From contig CM055816.1 of NCBI GenBank assembly GCA_029582265.1, positions 97,351,056 through 97,415,055 on the forward strand: a DNA stretch of 64,000 nt, written 5' to 3'. This DNA comes from Zoroaster sp. YZ-2022. Taxonomy: Eukaryota; Echinodermata; Asteroidea; Forcipulatida; Zoroasteridae. A program made the translations under genes and the position numbers. The notes under the pieces are model-generated. The model was not told the origin of the DNA, made no database searches, and saw only the letters and a list, made by a program, of their open reading frames with translations. Of the stretch, positions 36,718 through 46,966 are shown in pieces; position 1 is the stretch's first letter, and the number at the start of each line of letters is the position of its first letter.

Positions 36718-37739
36718 CTATAATTGTTTAATGGGTGGATTTTCTGTATCTCGCGGTACAATTTGTAATTCTTCTCTTACAAAACTACGAGCGGGACCTG
36801 ATTTTAAATAATACAAGATGGGTTGATTTGGAGCTTTCATCGTTTTAGCTAAACTATAAATTGTTATACTCCATATAGGATCAGTGGCACGACGTCTCGT
36901 ATCTTTTCAGCTTCACCGGGTGCGTATAAATATCGAACTAAACTGCTAGTTGGGATTCTTTTTTCAACAACATCTTTTTTAGCTGTACCGCTAGAGGTAA
37001 TAGCCAGTGAAGCTGGATTTTGCTCGACAACGAGTAATTTAATAGCATCTTTAGGTTTTAAATGTATGAGTCTGGTCGTTTCGTTGTTTAATGCTTTTAC
37101 GACCGACGGTAATCTTTTAACCCATTCTCTATTTCTTGTATCCGTTGCTATTTCTTGCGCATATTGATGAGAAAATAATCTTTCGGCTAAAGTTCTATTG
37201 AATCGCTCTACTATACCCTGAGCTCTATGATTTCCAGCTTCGCTTCTTTGGATTTTTACATTGTGTTGACTCATGATTTTAGTGACGATCGACATAAATT
37301 CTTTTCCCGGATCGACTTTTAAAATTTTTGGCCAAGTGAGCAGCGAACGTTTATAATTTTTTTCAAACGCTAGACTGACTTGAGCGGCAGTTTTATCAGT
37401 TAACGGTTCCGCTTCTTTATATCTGCCAGCTTCATCCGGCAACAGTTAACGCGTACTTGTACGTCTTTTTACCTACACTATCGTGCGGAAGAAACAATAC
37501 ATCTGCTTGATGAACCTCATTTGGTTTTCCAACATTGAATTTGAACTGGTCGGTCTAGGAATGTATTTAGGATACGGTAAAATAAATTTGCCACAGCGCT
37601 TGCTTTTATCCACTGTGAAACTAATTTTTTATTCACTTTGGTTTCTTGAGCTAATTTTTAATCGCGTCGAGACCTCCTTCCAATATCCTTTCGGACTATA
37701 ATAGACGTTGGCTAGCTTTTGTATTATTCGTTTATCCAT
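36718..37739 (-). pseudogene. Polinton integrase, left copy
   Basis: Retroviral-type rve integrase; see the right copy (54,181-55,202), which is cleaner. This copy has an extra C near 37,440 that breaks the frame at the catalytic core (GCC where the right copy has GC). It also carries the C-terminal frameshift shared with the right copy near 36,900. The DDE residues remain readable across the breaks. Confidence 0.88.
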
Positions 37740-37761
37740 TTTTAATATTGTACAATATATT

Positions 37762-38009
37762 TTATTCTGTAGAATTCTTAGGCATAACCGAGTCTGGTAA
37801 AATTCCTTGTTTAACTAACCACATTTGTGTCATTGAAGCCGCTGCAACCGTCGTGGTGAGTTTTAGGCCGTCTTTTATATCCAATTTTCCTAAATCGGCT
37901 GGATTTATGTTTAATACTTTTTTTTACCAAGCATGCTGTATAAAATGGTTAAAAGTCCTACAACGGCAGTGTGATAAGCTGAATTGACGATTCCTTTTGT
38001 ATCCATCAT
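37762..38009 (-). pseudogene. Small Polinton membrane protein, left copy
   Basis: Begins MMDTKGIVNSAYHTAVV with one hydrophobic segment (VVGLLTILYSML), then runs into an A8 tract where the frame breaks. The rest (NPADLGKLDIKDGLKL, then MTQMWLVKQGI) is readable in another frame, total about 83 residues. The same break is present in the right copy, so it is old, is a homopolymer consensus error, or is a programmed shift. Confidence 0.55.
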
Positions 38010-38050
38010 ATTTTATACTTAGTAAATATAATTTAATTAATTTTTATTTT

Positions 38051-38529
38051 TTATTCCATTTCAAAAACAACAAGTTCTGGTGTTGGTTCTGGCGGCGCAG
38101 GTTTTGGTATAGCTGCCGGAGCTTTTACCACGCTCTGTGACGCTGGCTCTTGTTTTTGATTGGAAAACAAGTAATAAGCAAAACCTCCAACGGCTAAGGC
38201 AAAAGCGATATAGTAGTAGTTTATTCCAGCGCTTTCTTCTTTTATCGGTATAGCTGTATCACTACGGCTAAACTTTTCTTTGTTTACATAATGAGCGCCC
38301 TTTTTTAATTCTTGTTTTTTCTTTTTATTAAGTTCGGCGGGTTTTTTTACCAGCTGCGACTCTTTTTGGATTTTTTATTTTCTTATTGTTCACCTTCGTT
38401 ACTGACGACGGGGTCTTCACAGCTTGCGTCTGCTCCGGCTGCGCATTCTCCAACTCGTTCGTCTCCATCGCTTTTATTATCTATACAAGATTCTTCTTTT
38501 CTTTTTAAATGTTTTGCCGTAATTAACAT
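38051..38529 (-). pseudogene. Basic protein with one membrane helix and Pro-rich tail, left copy
   Basis: The N-terminal part is acidic then Lys-rich (KNPKRVAAGKK). A membrane segment (YYYIAFALAVGGFAYYLF) follows, then a Pro/Ala-rich tail ending VVFEME. Frames change at an A-run near 38,345 as in the right copy. I do not recognise the function. The position among structural genes suggests a virion-associated protein. Confidence 0.5.
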
Positions 38530-38543
38530 TGCTGAGAACGGTG

Positions 38544-39008
38544 CTAGTTGTAGTATATATCACACGCTACGGTTACCGTAGAAAGCGAGCTCGAAATGAA
38601 TGGATCTTTTTCTAAATCTGTAATTAATTTACCTTCGTCGTCAATTTCAAAATGACGACCATATAAATCAATGCGATTTAAACTAAATCCTAACATTTTG
38701 GCATATATTGTTAGAACGGCGCTACCTACCGAGTCTGCTATAAGACGACCTAATTTAGCTTCGTATTGCGTGTATAATACATCTCGCTCTTCTGTAGTCA
38801 AAGCTTCAATGTCGCTGACGGAATACTCTTTCCCGATTTTTTTTTTTGAATCTCCTCCCGCTACAACAGACAAGAGTCGTTTATCTCGTTGCTTTTGCTT
38901 CAGCAGTAAGCTGTCACTCGTATTAACATCCATGGATGGTGGGCTTAACATGGATGGCGGGCATAACATGGATGAATTTTCGGTTACTAGTTTGTGAAGG
39001 TCTTCCAT
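38544..39008 (-). CDS. Unknown Polinton protein, 154 residues, left copy
   Basis: Open from ATG to stop. It contains a SLLLKQKQRDKRLLS basic stretch, an EYSVSDIEALTTEERDVLY acidic helix and a moderately hydrophobic region (VGSAVLTIYAKMLGF). Relative to the right copy it has an extra 6-residue unit near residue 20. No known domain recognised. A truncated duplicate of its 5' part lies just upstream. Confidence 0.6.
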   Translation of the reverse strand: MEDLHKLVTENSSMLCPPSMLSPPSMDVNTSDSLLLKQKQRDKRLLSVVAGGDSKKKIGKEYSVSDIEALTTEERDVLYTQYEAKLGRLIADSVGSAVLTIYAKMLGFSLNRIDLYGRHFEIDDEGKLITDLEKDPFISSSLSTVTVACDIYYN

Positions 39009-39099
39009 TTATTATAAGTATTTATAGAAAATAATCAATAAAATTTTGAGTAACAGAGAGTAACCAATAAGTAATGCTAAATAACAAATCAGTAACAGA

Positions 39100-39188
39100 G
39101 AAAAGACGCTTTTGCTTCAGCAGCAAGCTGTCACTTTCATCATCTGATGATGGGGGTAACATTAATCACTTTTTGTGAACTTGTTCCA
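39100..39188 (-). pseudogene. Truncated duplicate of the 154-residue gene's 5' end
   Basis: The sequence encoding SDSLLLKQK recurs here with a start-like ATGGAACAAGTTCAC upstream. It quickly loses its frame into CAGTAAC-type minisatellite. It shows a local tandem gene duplication that decayed. The mirror is at 52,749-52,850. Confidence 0.6.
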
Positions 39189-39195
39189 TTTATTA

Positions 39196-39492
39196 TTAAA
39201 TAGCTTTTATTATATTTTTAAATGTATCTAAAAAAGCTAAAAGTTGTTTCGTTTTATTATTATTTAAAAATTGAACAAGTTCTTCTATAATTTGTTTTGT
39301 TTTATTATTATTATTATTTAAAAATTGAACAAGTTCTTCTATAATTTGTTCATTATCGATATAGAACAAATGTTTTATTATTACAAATTCAGCTTTGGTA
39401 TTTAAAATTTGTACTAGTTCATCTTTTCCTTTTTCAGTATTTAAAGATTGTTTAAGATTATATATAAAATCTTTTACTTTTTCAGTATTCAT
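39196..39492 (-). CDS. Unknown 98-residue Polinton protein, left copy
   Basis: An Asn/Lys/Glu-rich helical protein with two copies of an internal repeat (QIIEELVQFLNNN) separated by Asn-Lys-Thr. It is open in both arms with only conservative changes, so it may be genuinely coding. No recognised family. Confidence 0.55.
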   Translation of the reverse strand: MNTEKVKDFIYNLKQSLNTEKGKDELVQILNTKAEFVIIKHLFYIDNEQIIEELVQFLNNNNNKTKQIIEELVQFLNNNKTKQLLAFLDTFKNIIKAI

Positions 39493-39536
39493 ATTTATAT
39501 ATAGATCCTATAATATTTTTTTTAAATTTAACACTA

Positions 39537-40262
39537 AGCTAACAGTAACTACTAAGTAATGCTAAGTAATGCTAAGTAATGCTAAGTAACGATTCAGTAA
39601 TGCTAAGTAATGAATCAGTAATGCTAAGTAACGAATCAGTAATGAATCAGTAATGGAGAGTAATGAATCAGTAAGAGAGAGTAATGAATCAGTAATGGAG
39701 AGTAATGAATCAGTAAGAGAGAGTAATGAATCAGTAATGAATCAGTAATGAATCAGTAATGCTAAGTAATGAATCAGTAATGAATCAGTAATGCTAAGTA
39801 ACAAATCAGTAATGGAGAGTAATGCTAAGTAACAAATCAGTAATGGAGAGTAATGAATCAGTAAGAGAGAGTAATGAATCAGTAATGCTAAGTAATGAAT
39901 CAGTAATGAATCAGTAATGCTAAGTAACAAATCAGTAATGGAGAGTAATGCTAAGTAACAAATCAGTAATGGAGAGTAATGAATCAGTAAGAGAGAGTAA
40001 TGAATCAGTAATGCTAAGTAATGAATCAGTAAGAGAGAGTAATGAATCAGTAATGCTAAGTAATGAATCAGTAATGCTAAGTAATGAATCAGTAAGAGAG
40101 AGTAATGAATCAGTAATGCTAAGTAATGAATCAGTAAGAGAGAGTAATGAATCAGTAATGCTAAGTAATGAATCAGTAAGAGAGAGTAATGAATCAGTAA
40201 TGCAGAGTAATCAATCAGTAATTGCTAAGTAACGATTCAGTAATTGCTAAGTAATGCGAAGT
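39537..40262. repeat. Minisatellite of 10- and 11-bp GTAATG units, about 725 bp
   Basis: Alternating units such as AGTAATGCTA, AGTAATGAATC, AGTAATGGAG, AGTAAGAGAG and AGTAACAAATC. They often pair into a 21-bp period, so some frames stay open (SNESV repeats on the plus strand). The array lies between the ATPase stop codon and the 98-residue gene. The mirror array (51,925-52,395) is about 255 bp shorter. Confidence 0.95.
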
Positions 40263-40265
40263 AAT

Positions 40266-40886
40266 TTAGTCTAGAATCACATAATCGGTAGGTTGATCCG
40301 TTTTTAAAATCAATTTGCAATGTTTGACTCGTTTTAATTTCTCATGCATTTGCTCTCTCAACTCTTTTGTCGGTATGACATCATTTTCTCGAAGACAATT
40401 CTCAAACGAATCTCTATCTTTACAATAAAATAAACACACCCATTTGAGTTGCTCTCTAAAATCTTTCAATACGCTATTATATTTTTGTGAAATAATCCAA
40501 CAACTGTGATTGGCGTGTCTGCCGCTAAAAGCCAAGTGTGTCAGCGCATTCGTTTCATTTTGACAAAAAATTTTATATCGCAAATCTTTACTCGCGCTAC
40601 AATCGTCGATGATAAACAACATTTCGTTTCCTTTGAATACGTCGCTATACATTTTTATCGCTTTGTTTAACGTATAACTTTTTAAATCATCGACGAGCAC
40701 TCGCTCGTCGTTCCAAATCCATTTTCTATTTTGATACGTGTCGTTGTCAGCGATGGTGGGACATAATATGACGATCGTTTCAAAATATTTAAAATATTCT
40801 TTTTCTAATAAATTTAAAACAAATTCAGTTTTTCCGCATCCGGTTTGACCGCAAATTAACGCAACGTGTGGATATTTAGGTAACAT
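40266..40886 (-). CDS. Polinton A32/FtsK-like genome-packaging ATPase, left copy
   Basis: 206 residues, intact. Walker A is GQTGCGKT near residue 13 and Walker B is LFIIDD near residue 92. FSGRHANHSCWIISQKY follows, as in A32-type packaging ATPases of Polintons and large DNA viruses. Its role would be to drive the element's DNA into capsids. It lies 25 bp from the major capsid gene, same strand. It is one of the few Polinton genes intact in both arms. Confidence 0.92.
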   Translation of the reverse strand: MLPKYPHVALICGQTGCGKTEFVLNLLEKEYFKYFETIVILCPTIADNDTYQNRKWIWNDERVLVDDLKSYTLNKAIKMYSDVFKGNEMLFIIDDCSASKDLRYKIFCQNETNALTHLAFSGRHANHSCWIISQKYNSVLKDFREQLKWVCLFYCKDRDSFENCLRENDVIPTKELREQMHEKLKRVKHCKLILKTDQPTDYVILD

Positions 40887-40911
40887 TCCTTTTTAATATT
40901 AGTCGCTAATA

Positions 40912-42186
40912 CTAATAATCGACGGAATCAAAACGTCCGTTTCTGATATTGAGTTGCGCGTCCATAATAATAAAAGTGTACACGTATAATTCACCCGCGG
41001 TTTCTGATTCTTTATCCATTTGAATGGTAATTCCTTCGGATAAGTTTTGTACTCGTCTTCCACTTCCATGTATTTTATTGTCGTCACTCGTTCTCATATC
41101 TAAAAATAAACCGTATCGATTGAGTAAATAATCGGCTTGTTTGACGTTGGATAAATTTAAAGCTTTAACAACTTGCATAGCGTGTTCTTTATTTGAATCT
41201 CCAAAATATTTTTGAATTTCTTCCCAATGTTGATACCTTTTCATTCCGTGCGCGTAGAGTTGATTGGGAACGCCTTCGATCGTAATTGAAACTTTATCGA
41301 TTTTTGGATTATAAAACTTGTTCGTTTCTTTCACATCGGGCTCTTTGAATAAAAACAATATTCCTTTCATACTTTTTGCGGGGGTATTTAAATTTATATT
41401 CCACGTTGTATTGCGTTTGTTTAACGGGGTCACGCTCTGTCTTAAAACGCGATCAAACAATATTGACACCTTGTCGCTATATTGATTTTTAATCGTTCGC
41501 GCGAGATCCGGTATATGAACGACTTGGTATTCTAAAGAAATCCCACTTATGATATATTTTGCATTATCGTCGGTGCTTTTAATCACGTTAGAAAATTTAT
41601 TAAACATGAGTTCGTAAGTCAATCGATCTCCGATCCCCGATTGGTAGTAGGGCTGATGATCGGTCAACAATTCAAAATCGAGCGGAATGTGACACCTATT
41701 TTTCAAACAATCTGCGATAGCTTTATCTTTTCCTCAGCTACCTGTGGGAACCGCGTCGCTGGCACCTACTCTTAATTTAGTTATATTTTCATCTTCAATT
41801 CCTTGGTACGCTAGATTTTCGCGTTGATCTTTCGTTAACCATTCGTCTTTATAACAATTGAACACATCCGCATCGTCTAAAGAAAATATTTCATTTCCTT
41901 CCATTTTAATGATTATATTTTTTACGATGGCTCTACCTATGTTTTGTACCATCGTTCTCGTATCATCGTCTGCAGACTCGAGAGTAATGTTAAAAGCTAA
42001 TCGAACTGTCCCCGGAACGATGACGTCATGTATTCCTAAATTTGGAAAACGAACCGTCAACAATTGATTTTCGGTAATGGTGCTCGGATTGTTTGTAATG
42101 ACAACTTTTTGACGCAATCCTTTTAATCCCAAATGTTTTCTTAATCTTCTATATGGATCGAGTACATCTCCGTATTCATTCTTCAT
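40912..42186 (-). pseudogene. Polinton double-jelly-roll major capsid protein, left copy
   Basis: 424 codons, otherwise continuous, with one in-frame TGA at 41,734-41,736 where the right copy has GGA. Recognisable segments include LTVRFPNLGIHDVIVPGT near the N terminus, a middle IPLDFELLTDHQPYYQSGIG and a C-terminal YTFIIMDAQLNIRNGRFD, as in Polinton capsid proteins. It would form the pseudohexameric shell. The stop would remove about two thirds of the protein. Confidence 0.9.
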
Positions 42187-42235
42187 ATTTTATATTTAAA
42201 AAATAAAAATAAAAAAAATTTAAAGAAAAAGTAAA
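42187..42235. promoter_or_regulatory. Divergent AT-rich intergenic strip between capsid and coiled-coil genes
   Basis: 49 bp of almost pure A/T between two outward-facing start codons (TATATTTAAAAAATAAAAA). It is the only place where promoters for both genes could sit. The mirror is 49,949-49,997. Confidence 0.35.
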
Positions 42236-42651
42236 ATGGTGTCTGTAGCGACGATGATAGGAGGTGCGATCGTCAATGCGTTAGCTTTTAGCGGATCAAA
42301 TTTTTTATTTAGTAGTTTTCATTCTAGCGATGCTGAACAAGAACGAAAAAGACACGATTTAGCGCTAGAACAACTTACAAAAGCCAGAGACGACTTTAGT
42401 AAAAAGCGTTTAAAATATCTAGATTATTTAAACGAACGAATACAAAAGAATCAAACGCTGAAAAACCTTTCAACAACAGTGACAAAGCGATGAATGAATA
42501 TTATGACATCACTGGCGAACTATTTGATTTTACCAAAAGATTTATACAACGAACCCCAACGAGGATTTTTACGTTCTAGCGAAGATCAAAAACGCGAGAA
42601 ATCTTATTTATTATTTTAGGCATGAGTAGTAGGCTACGTGAGTTACAAATT
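42236..42651 (+). pseudogene. Polinton membrane/coiled-coil protein, left copy
   Basis: Starts MVSVATMIGGAIVNALAFSG, a hydrophobic N terminus, then a Lys/Glu-rich coiled coil. Missing one A in an A5 run (about 42,445) it shifts frame, and its stop codon is changed TAA to CAA relative to the right copy (49,532-49,948), which is intact. Confidence 0.8.
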
Positions 42652-42680
42652 ATTGAAAAAAGATAAAAAGTAATTATAAA

Positions 42681-43970
42681 ATGGCAGAAGGAGAATATGA
42701 TGATATACCGATGGATGATTTTGGAACGACAACTGATTTTGATGATGATTATGCTCAACAAGATGAAACTAATTTTGATACAGAAAATCTTGAAGAAAGA
42801 TTAGCGAAATTACGAGAATATGAAAACAATAATACAGCGTATACGTTACCGTCGTCAGATAGTAATTACATCGATAAGTTTTATGAAATTGTAGATAAAA
42901 AATGGGAATATAAAGTACCCCAATACGAAAAATTTCACGTACTTAACGATGGTATTTATTTTATAGACGATGAAAACCCCGTCGGTTAACGCTAAATAAG
43001 AAAATTGAACTTTGCAGCGATGAATACAATAGCCAGTAGAGCAAAGAGCAGCCGGCTATAAATAGCCAAAAGTATATTTATGAGAGAAGAATTGGGTATA
43101 ATAGACTCAGTGTAAGCTCCGCCAACCGTGGCTCCAAACCAAAAAATATCGAGTGAGGTACAAGAAAAGCAGATGAAGCTTTAAAAAGCTAGAAGCACCG
43201 GTAGTTGTTCTCGATAGAACACCTCTTCGTAGAATATATACCGCACGAGTTACCAACTACACCTCAAGAAGAGGATGAATATGACTACGATGGTAACAAC
43301 CAAGTGATGCACAAGCGTCTGCAAACGTGGAGAATACAGTCGAAGAATTTTTATCCTCGCAAAGCTGCTCAACCCAGAGGAAACGAATATATACCGTGAA
43401 ATATTGGGTTACGTAAATATTATGAAAACATCGCAAGGACAAAAATTTAAATTTGAAGCTGAATTGTATGCACGAAACAATGAATTAACAACAGTTAGAG
43501 AAAGAATCGCTAAAAATGATATTGGAGATGAAAATAGAACAACTTGTACAACGAGAGCAAGAATTATTAGATGAAATATCAGTGATTATAGAGCAAATAA
43601 TCAAACTTGATGACGCTAGTCGTAGTCAATTCAATAGAATAAAAGAAACATTATATAGAGTAAAAAATATAGATAAAACGTTAGGTGAAAGAAATTTATT
43701 TAGAGAACAAGGCGTAACGGTCGTTACTCTATTAATGGCTTTTAGTATAACCATCGCTTTTATCGTCGAATCAATTGGTAATACAACCAAATTCAGCGTT
43801 CAAAACCTACACCGAGCGGTGGCACTGTAAAAGAGTGGATACAAAAAACATTAAAAAATCTAGCGGGTGTATTAGCAAAACTCGGAGAAAAAGCTTTAGC
43901 CGCTTTACCGGGTATTATCGGTGCGGTGATAAGTTGGTTATTTAAAACAGCTTCTGGCATCGTCACATGA
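42681..43970 (+). pseudogene. Polinton membrane protein with acidic N terminus, left copy
   Basis: Same gene as 48,147-49,499. The frame breaks near 42,985 and again at several places before 43,850. It preserves the natural C terminus (VISWLFKTASGIVT, stop at 43,968-43,970) that the right copy has lost to a transposon insertion. Confidence 0.85.
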
Positions 43971-44033
43971 CGGCAGAACATTTGTTTTTTGACGGGGTTG
44001 GTGTTTTAATTTTATCTTATATAAAGCGTTAAG

Positions 44034-45460
44034 TTAACATTTATAAATAATTAAACCTAATCCTGTCAACACTGCAAAACCAATAATTAAAGCATTTTTT
44101 TCTTCTTGGTGAGTTGGGGTTATTGTAACCTCGCTAGGAAAATCATCGTTTGATTCTTTCACATCGGTCTGGGTTATTGTAGGGCTCGATGCTAGATCAT
44201 TAGATTCTTGCACATGCACTTGCGTGGCGGAGCGTTTAGCGGCTAACGGTTGCGTCGATTGTAAAGGTGGAAGAGGAGAAGGAATGGGATCTGAATTCAC
44301 GTCTCGATTCAATCCTAACGATAAATCAGACGTTGCGATTAAAATATTATTGTTGTATCCGACGTACGACCCTATACGGATATTCATATCGCTCGGCATC
44401 ATGTATAATAAATCTCCAACGATAACATTTAATTGCGTTTTAGTATCTGATAGAGATTTTTGATATCGATCGATACTAGATTGTAAATCGACCGGAGAAT
44501 CAATCTCAGCATCCACTATATTTATAAATTCACGCTGTGCATCTAAACCGGTACCGGGTGTAAAAATCCACTTTTAGCTCGTACTTGAGCTCCCAATATC
44601 GCGTAAACGTACGTTCTTATAGAATCATTAATTCGTTTCTATACACCGATATCCGGTAAAAAACCTTGAGCTAATCCCCAAAAGACAATATAAATTTCTA
44701 GTCCTCATCGCTGTTTCAACGCGTTCAGATTGCAAAATGTAACCTACTCTAATGGTATGTTCTTTACGATTATGTACACCGTCGTCAAAATCCATTCTTT
44801 TTTCACCCGCTTCAAAGTCTGCGGAAAGATTGTTAAGAGGAATAGGGTCAGAGTTGCGATTTACAATAAAATTGTCGTAGTTGTGTCCAGGTACTGGATC
44901 GTATCTTTTACCAATGTTTCGCCAAAAATAAGCGGTGCCTAATCCATCGCTGTACGTATCGACGCGTTGTTTCCAATGATCCGATGTTGAGAGGTGAAAG
45001 TCTTTACATATTTTTTTATACGTGCTAATGTCTATATTGTTGTCGAACGCGCTAAAATAATTTTGAAAAGATGTAGGACAACTCATTTCTTTGAATAATC
45101 GTCTCATTTGATAATAAACGTGAAATCTAAAAAAAAACTACGAATCATCACATTAGAATGATTTAAATGTTTATAGCCCACACCGCATCTCGTTGTGCTG
45201 CAGTACGTTACAAAATGTATTTGATTCTGATAAAAATTTAGCGGATTATGATACCAATCATCGACTACTTTTTGACTACGAACCTGAGGCAACTTGTAGT
45301 TGCTAAAAACATTATCGAATTGTACGTTAAAAAAATCATTTTTGTTGACGTCAATTTTTATACTCGTCAAATCGCTAGCATTAAAATTTTGAGGCGCGTT
45401 AAAATTTCCAGATTGCGGATACCGTTTCGATAAATTACTCTGAAACGCTAATGGAAAAGA
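44034..45460 (-). pseudogene. Unknown Polinton structural-type protein with C-terminal membrane anchor, left copy
   Basis: Frames join across shifts near 45,105, 44,690 and 44,575 into about 470 residues. The N-terminal part includes QVRSQKVVDDWYHNPLNFYQ. The middle is rich in aromatic and Asp residues. The C-terminal third has SPVDLQSSIDRYQK, MMPSDMNIRIGSYVGYNN, a Pro/Ser/Thr-rich linker and a final helix ALIIGFAVLTGLGLIIYKC. No ATG is evident at the 5' end. I do not recognise a named family. The anchor and its place next to capsid genes suggest a virion protein. Confidence 0.65.
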
Positions 45461-45499
45461 CGTTTTATTAAATTAAAATTATAAATTTTTATTAATAAA

Positions 45500-45820
45500 A
45501 TGTATCATACCTTTGAAATCGAAATTGAAAAAAATAGCGGGTCGGTTCAATTAAATGACGTCATCGATAATCGCAAGGGTAATCTAACGATTTCATTACA
45601 TAGCGTTAACATTTGGGTGGGATATTACAACGTGCGTAGAAAAGAAAGAATAATCTATCGTACAGTTGGTGAGGCACAAGATGTTGTAAACTTTGTCGAA
45701 CCGGGGCTTTACAACATGAAAGAAATTATCGATATTGTAGTAAAAGACGCGCATTGGCTCAGGTTCATCATCGATGAAAAAACTGGGTTTTTCTTGCTAA
45801 ATATTACTCAAGAAACAACC
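45500..45820 (+). CDS. Candidate Polinton minor capsid (penton-like) protein, N-terminal part
   Basis: 107 residues from ATG until the N gap. It opens MYHTFEIEIEKNSGSVQLND, then has several beta-strand-like segments (GNLTISLHSVNIWVGYYNV, GFFLLNI). The divergent position and beta-rich pattern fit the single-jelly-roll minor capsid protein that Polintons carry. This is by position and texture only. It is separated from the divergent minus-strand gene by a roughly 40-bp AT-rich strip. The open frame through the Ns into 46,321-46,866 is an artefact joining two unrelated genes. Confidence 0.45.
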
Positions 45821-46320
45821 NNNNNNNNNNNNNNNNNNNNNNNNNNNNNNNNNNNNNNNNNNNNNNNNNNNNNNNNNNNNNNNNNNNNNNNNNNNNNNNN
45901 NNNNNNNNNNNNNNNNNNNNNNNNNNNNNNNNNNNNNNNNNNNNNNNNNNNNNNNNNNNNNNNNNNNNNNNNNNNNNNNNNNNNNNNNNNNNNNNNNNNN
46001 NNNNNNNNNNNNNNNNNNNNNNNNNNNNNNNNNNNNNNNNNNNNNNNNNNNNNNNNNNNNNNNNNNNNNNNNNNNNNNNNNNNNNNNNNNNNNNNNNNNN
46101 NNNNNNNNNNNNNNNNNNNNNNNNNNNNNNNNNNNNNNNNNNNNNNNNNNNNNNNNNNNNNNNNNNNNNNNNNNNNNNNNNNNNNNNNNNNNNNNNNNNN
46201 NNNNNNNNNNNNNNNNNNNNNNNNNNNNNNNNNNNNNNNNNNNNNNNNNNNNNNNNNNNNNNNNNNNNNNNNNNNNNNNNNNNNNNNNNNNNNNNNNNNN
46301 NNNNNNNNNNNNNNNNNNNN
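45821..46320. other. 500-N assembly gap
   Basis: Exactly 500 N, a conventional placeholder length. The left arm extends at least 1.24 kb further inward (44,580-45,820) than the right arm shows, so real missing sequence must exceed that if the mirror continues. Confidence 0.99.
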
Positions 46321-46866
46321 AGCTAAAAGTGGATTTCTTACGCCCGGTACCGGTTTAGATGCACAGCGTGAATTTATAAATATAGTGGATGCTGAGATTG
46401 ATTCTCCGGTCGATTTGCAATCTAGTATCGATCGATATCAAAAATCTCTATCAGATACTAAAACGCAATTAAATGTTATCGTTGGAGATTTATTATACAT
46501 GATGCCGAGCGATATGAATATCCGTATAGGGTCGTACGTCGGATACAACAATAATATTTTAATCGCAACGTCTGATTTATCGTTAGGATTGAATCGAGAC
46601 GTGAATTCAGATCCCATTCCTTCTCCTCTTCCACCTTTACAATCGACGCAACCGTTAGCCGCTAAACGCTCCGCCACGCAAGTGCATGTGCAAGAATCTA
46701 ATGATCTAGCATCGAGCCCTACAATAACCCAGACCGATGTGCAAGAATCAAACGATGATTTTCCTAGCGAGGTTACAATAACCCCAACTCACCAAGAAGA
46801 AAAAAATGCTTTAATTATTGGTTTTGCAGTGTTGACAGGATTAGGTTTAATTATTTATAAATGTTA
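46321..46866 (+). CDS. Membrane-tailed Polinton protein, C-terminal part, right copy
   Basis: 181 codons open from the gap edge to TAA. Same C-terminal third as 44,034-44,579 of the left copy, with the final transmembrane helix. One clear change is DVKESND to DVQESND. Confidence 0.75.
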
Positions 46867-46966
46867 ACTTAACGCTTTATATAAGATAAAATTAAAACAC
46901 CAACCCCCGTCAAAGCTAGCCACAAATGTTCTGCCGTCATGTGACGATGCCAGAAGCTGTTTTAAA

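Larger units (their letters stand above)
27940..44579. repeat. Left arm of a giant inverted repeat
   Basis: Reads as the reverse complement of 46,321-63,955, at about 1-2% mismatch by eye plus indels. The main differences are a 1.24-kb insertion in the right arm, about 260 bp less minisatellite in the right arm, and many one-base indels. The outer limit is GTGATGAC at 27,940. The inner limit is set by the start of the right arm at the N gap. Confidence 0.95.
32698..45820. mobile_element. Polinton/Maverick element, left copy (cut by the assembly gap)
   Basis: A self-synthesising virus-like transposon. Gene order from the outer end: DNA pol B (+), integrase (-), four or five small genes (-), minisatellite, packaging ATPase (-), major capsid protein (-), coiled-coil protein (+), membrane coiled-coil protein (+), membrane-tailed protein (-), candidate minor capsid protein (+, runs into the gap). 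No protease gene and no terminal inverted repeat are visible; both may lie in the gap. The outer limit is uncertain; ATTAAAAAATATATAT tracts at 32,698 and 32,761 precede the pol gene. Confidence 0.88.

Noticed and set aside
39948..40232. A 94-residue SNESV-repeat protein
   Set aside because: Product of the 21-bp minisatellite period; not kept at the same length in the right arm.
39537..40262. CRISPR array
   Set aside because: Short units directly adjoining, no unique spacers, and a eukaryotic transposon context.
44034..44516. Cysteine protease of the Polinton
   Set aside because: No His/Asp/Cys catalytic pattern could be seen in this gene or its upstream frames.
45500..46867. A single 455-codon gene across the gap
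   Set aside because: The N run happens to preserve a frame. The two sides match different genes in the left arm, so this is an artefact.
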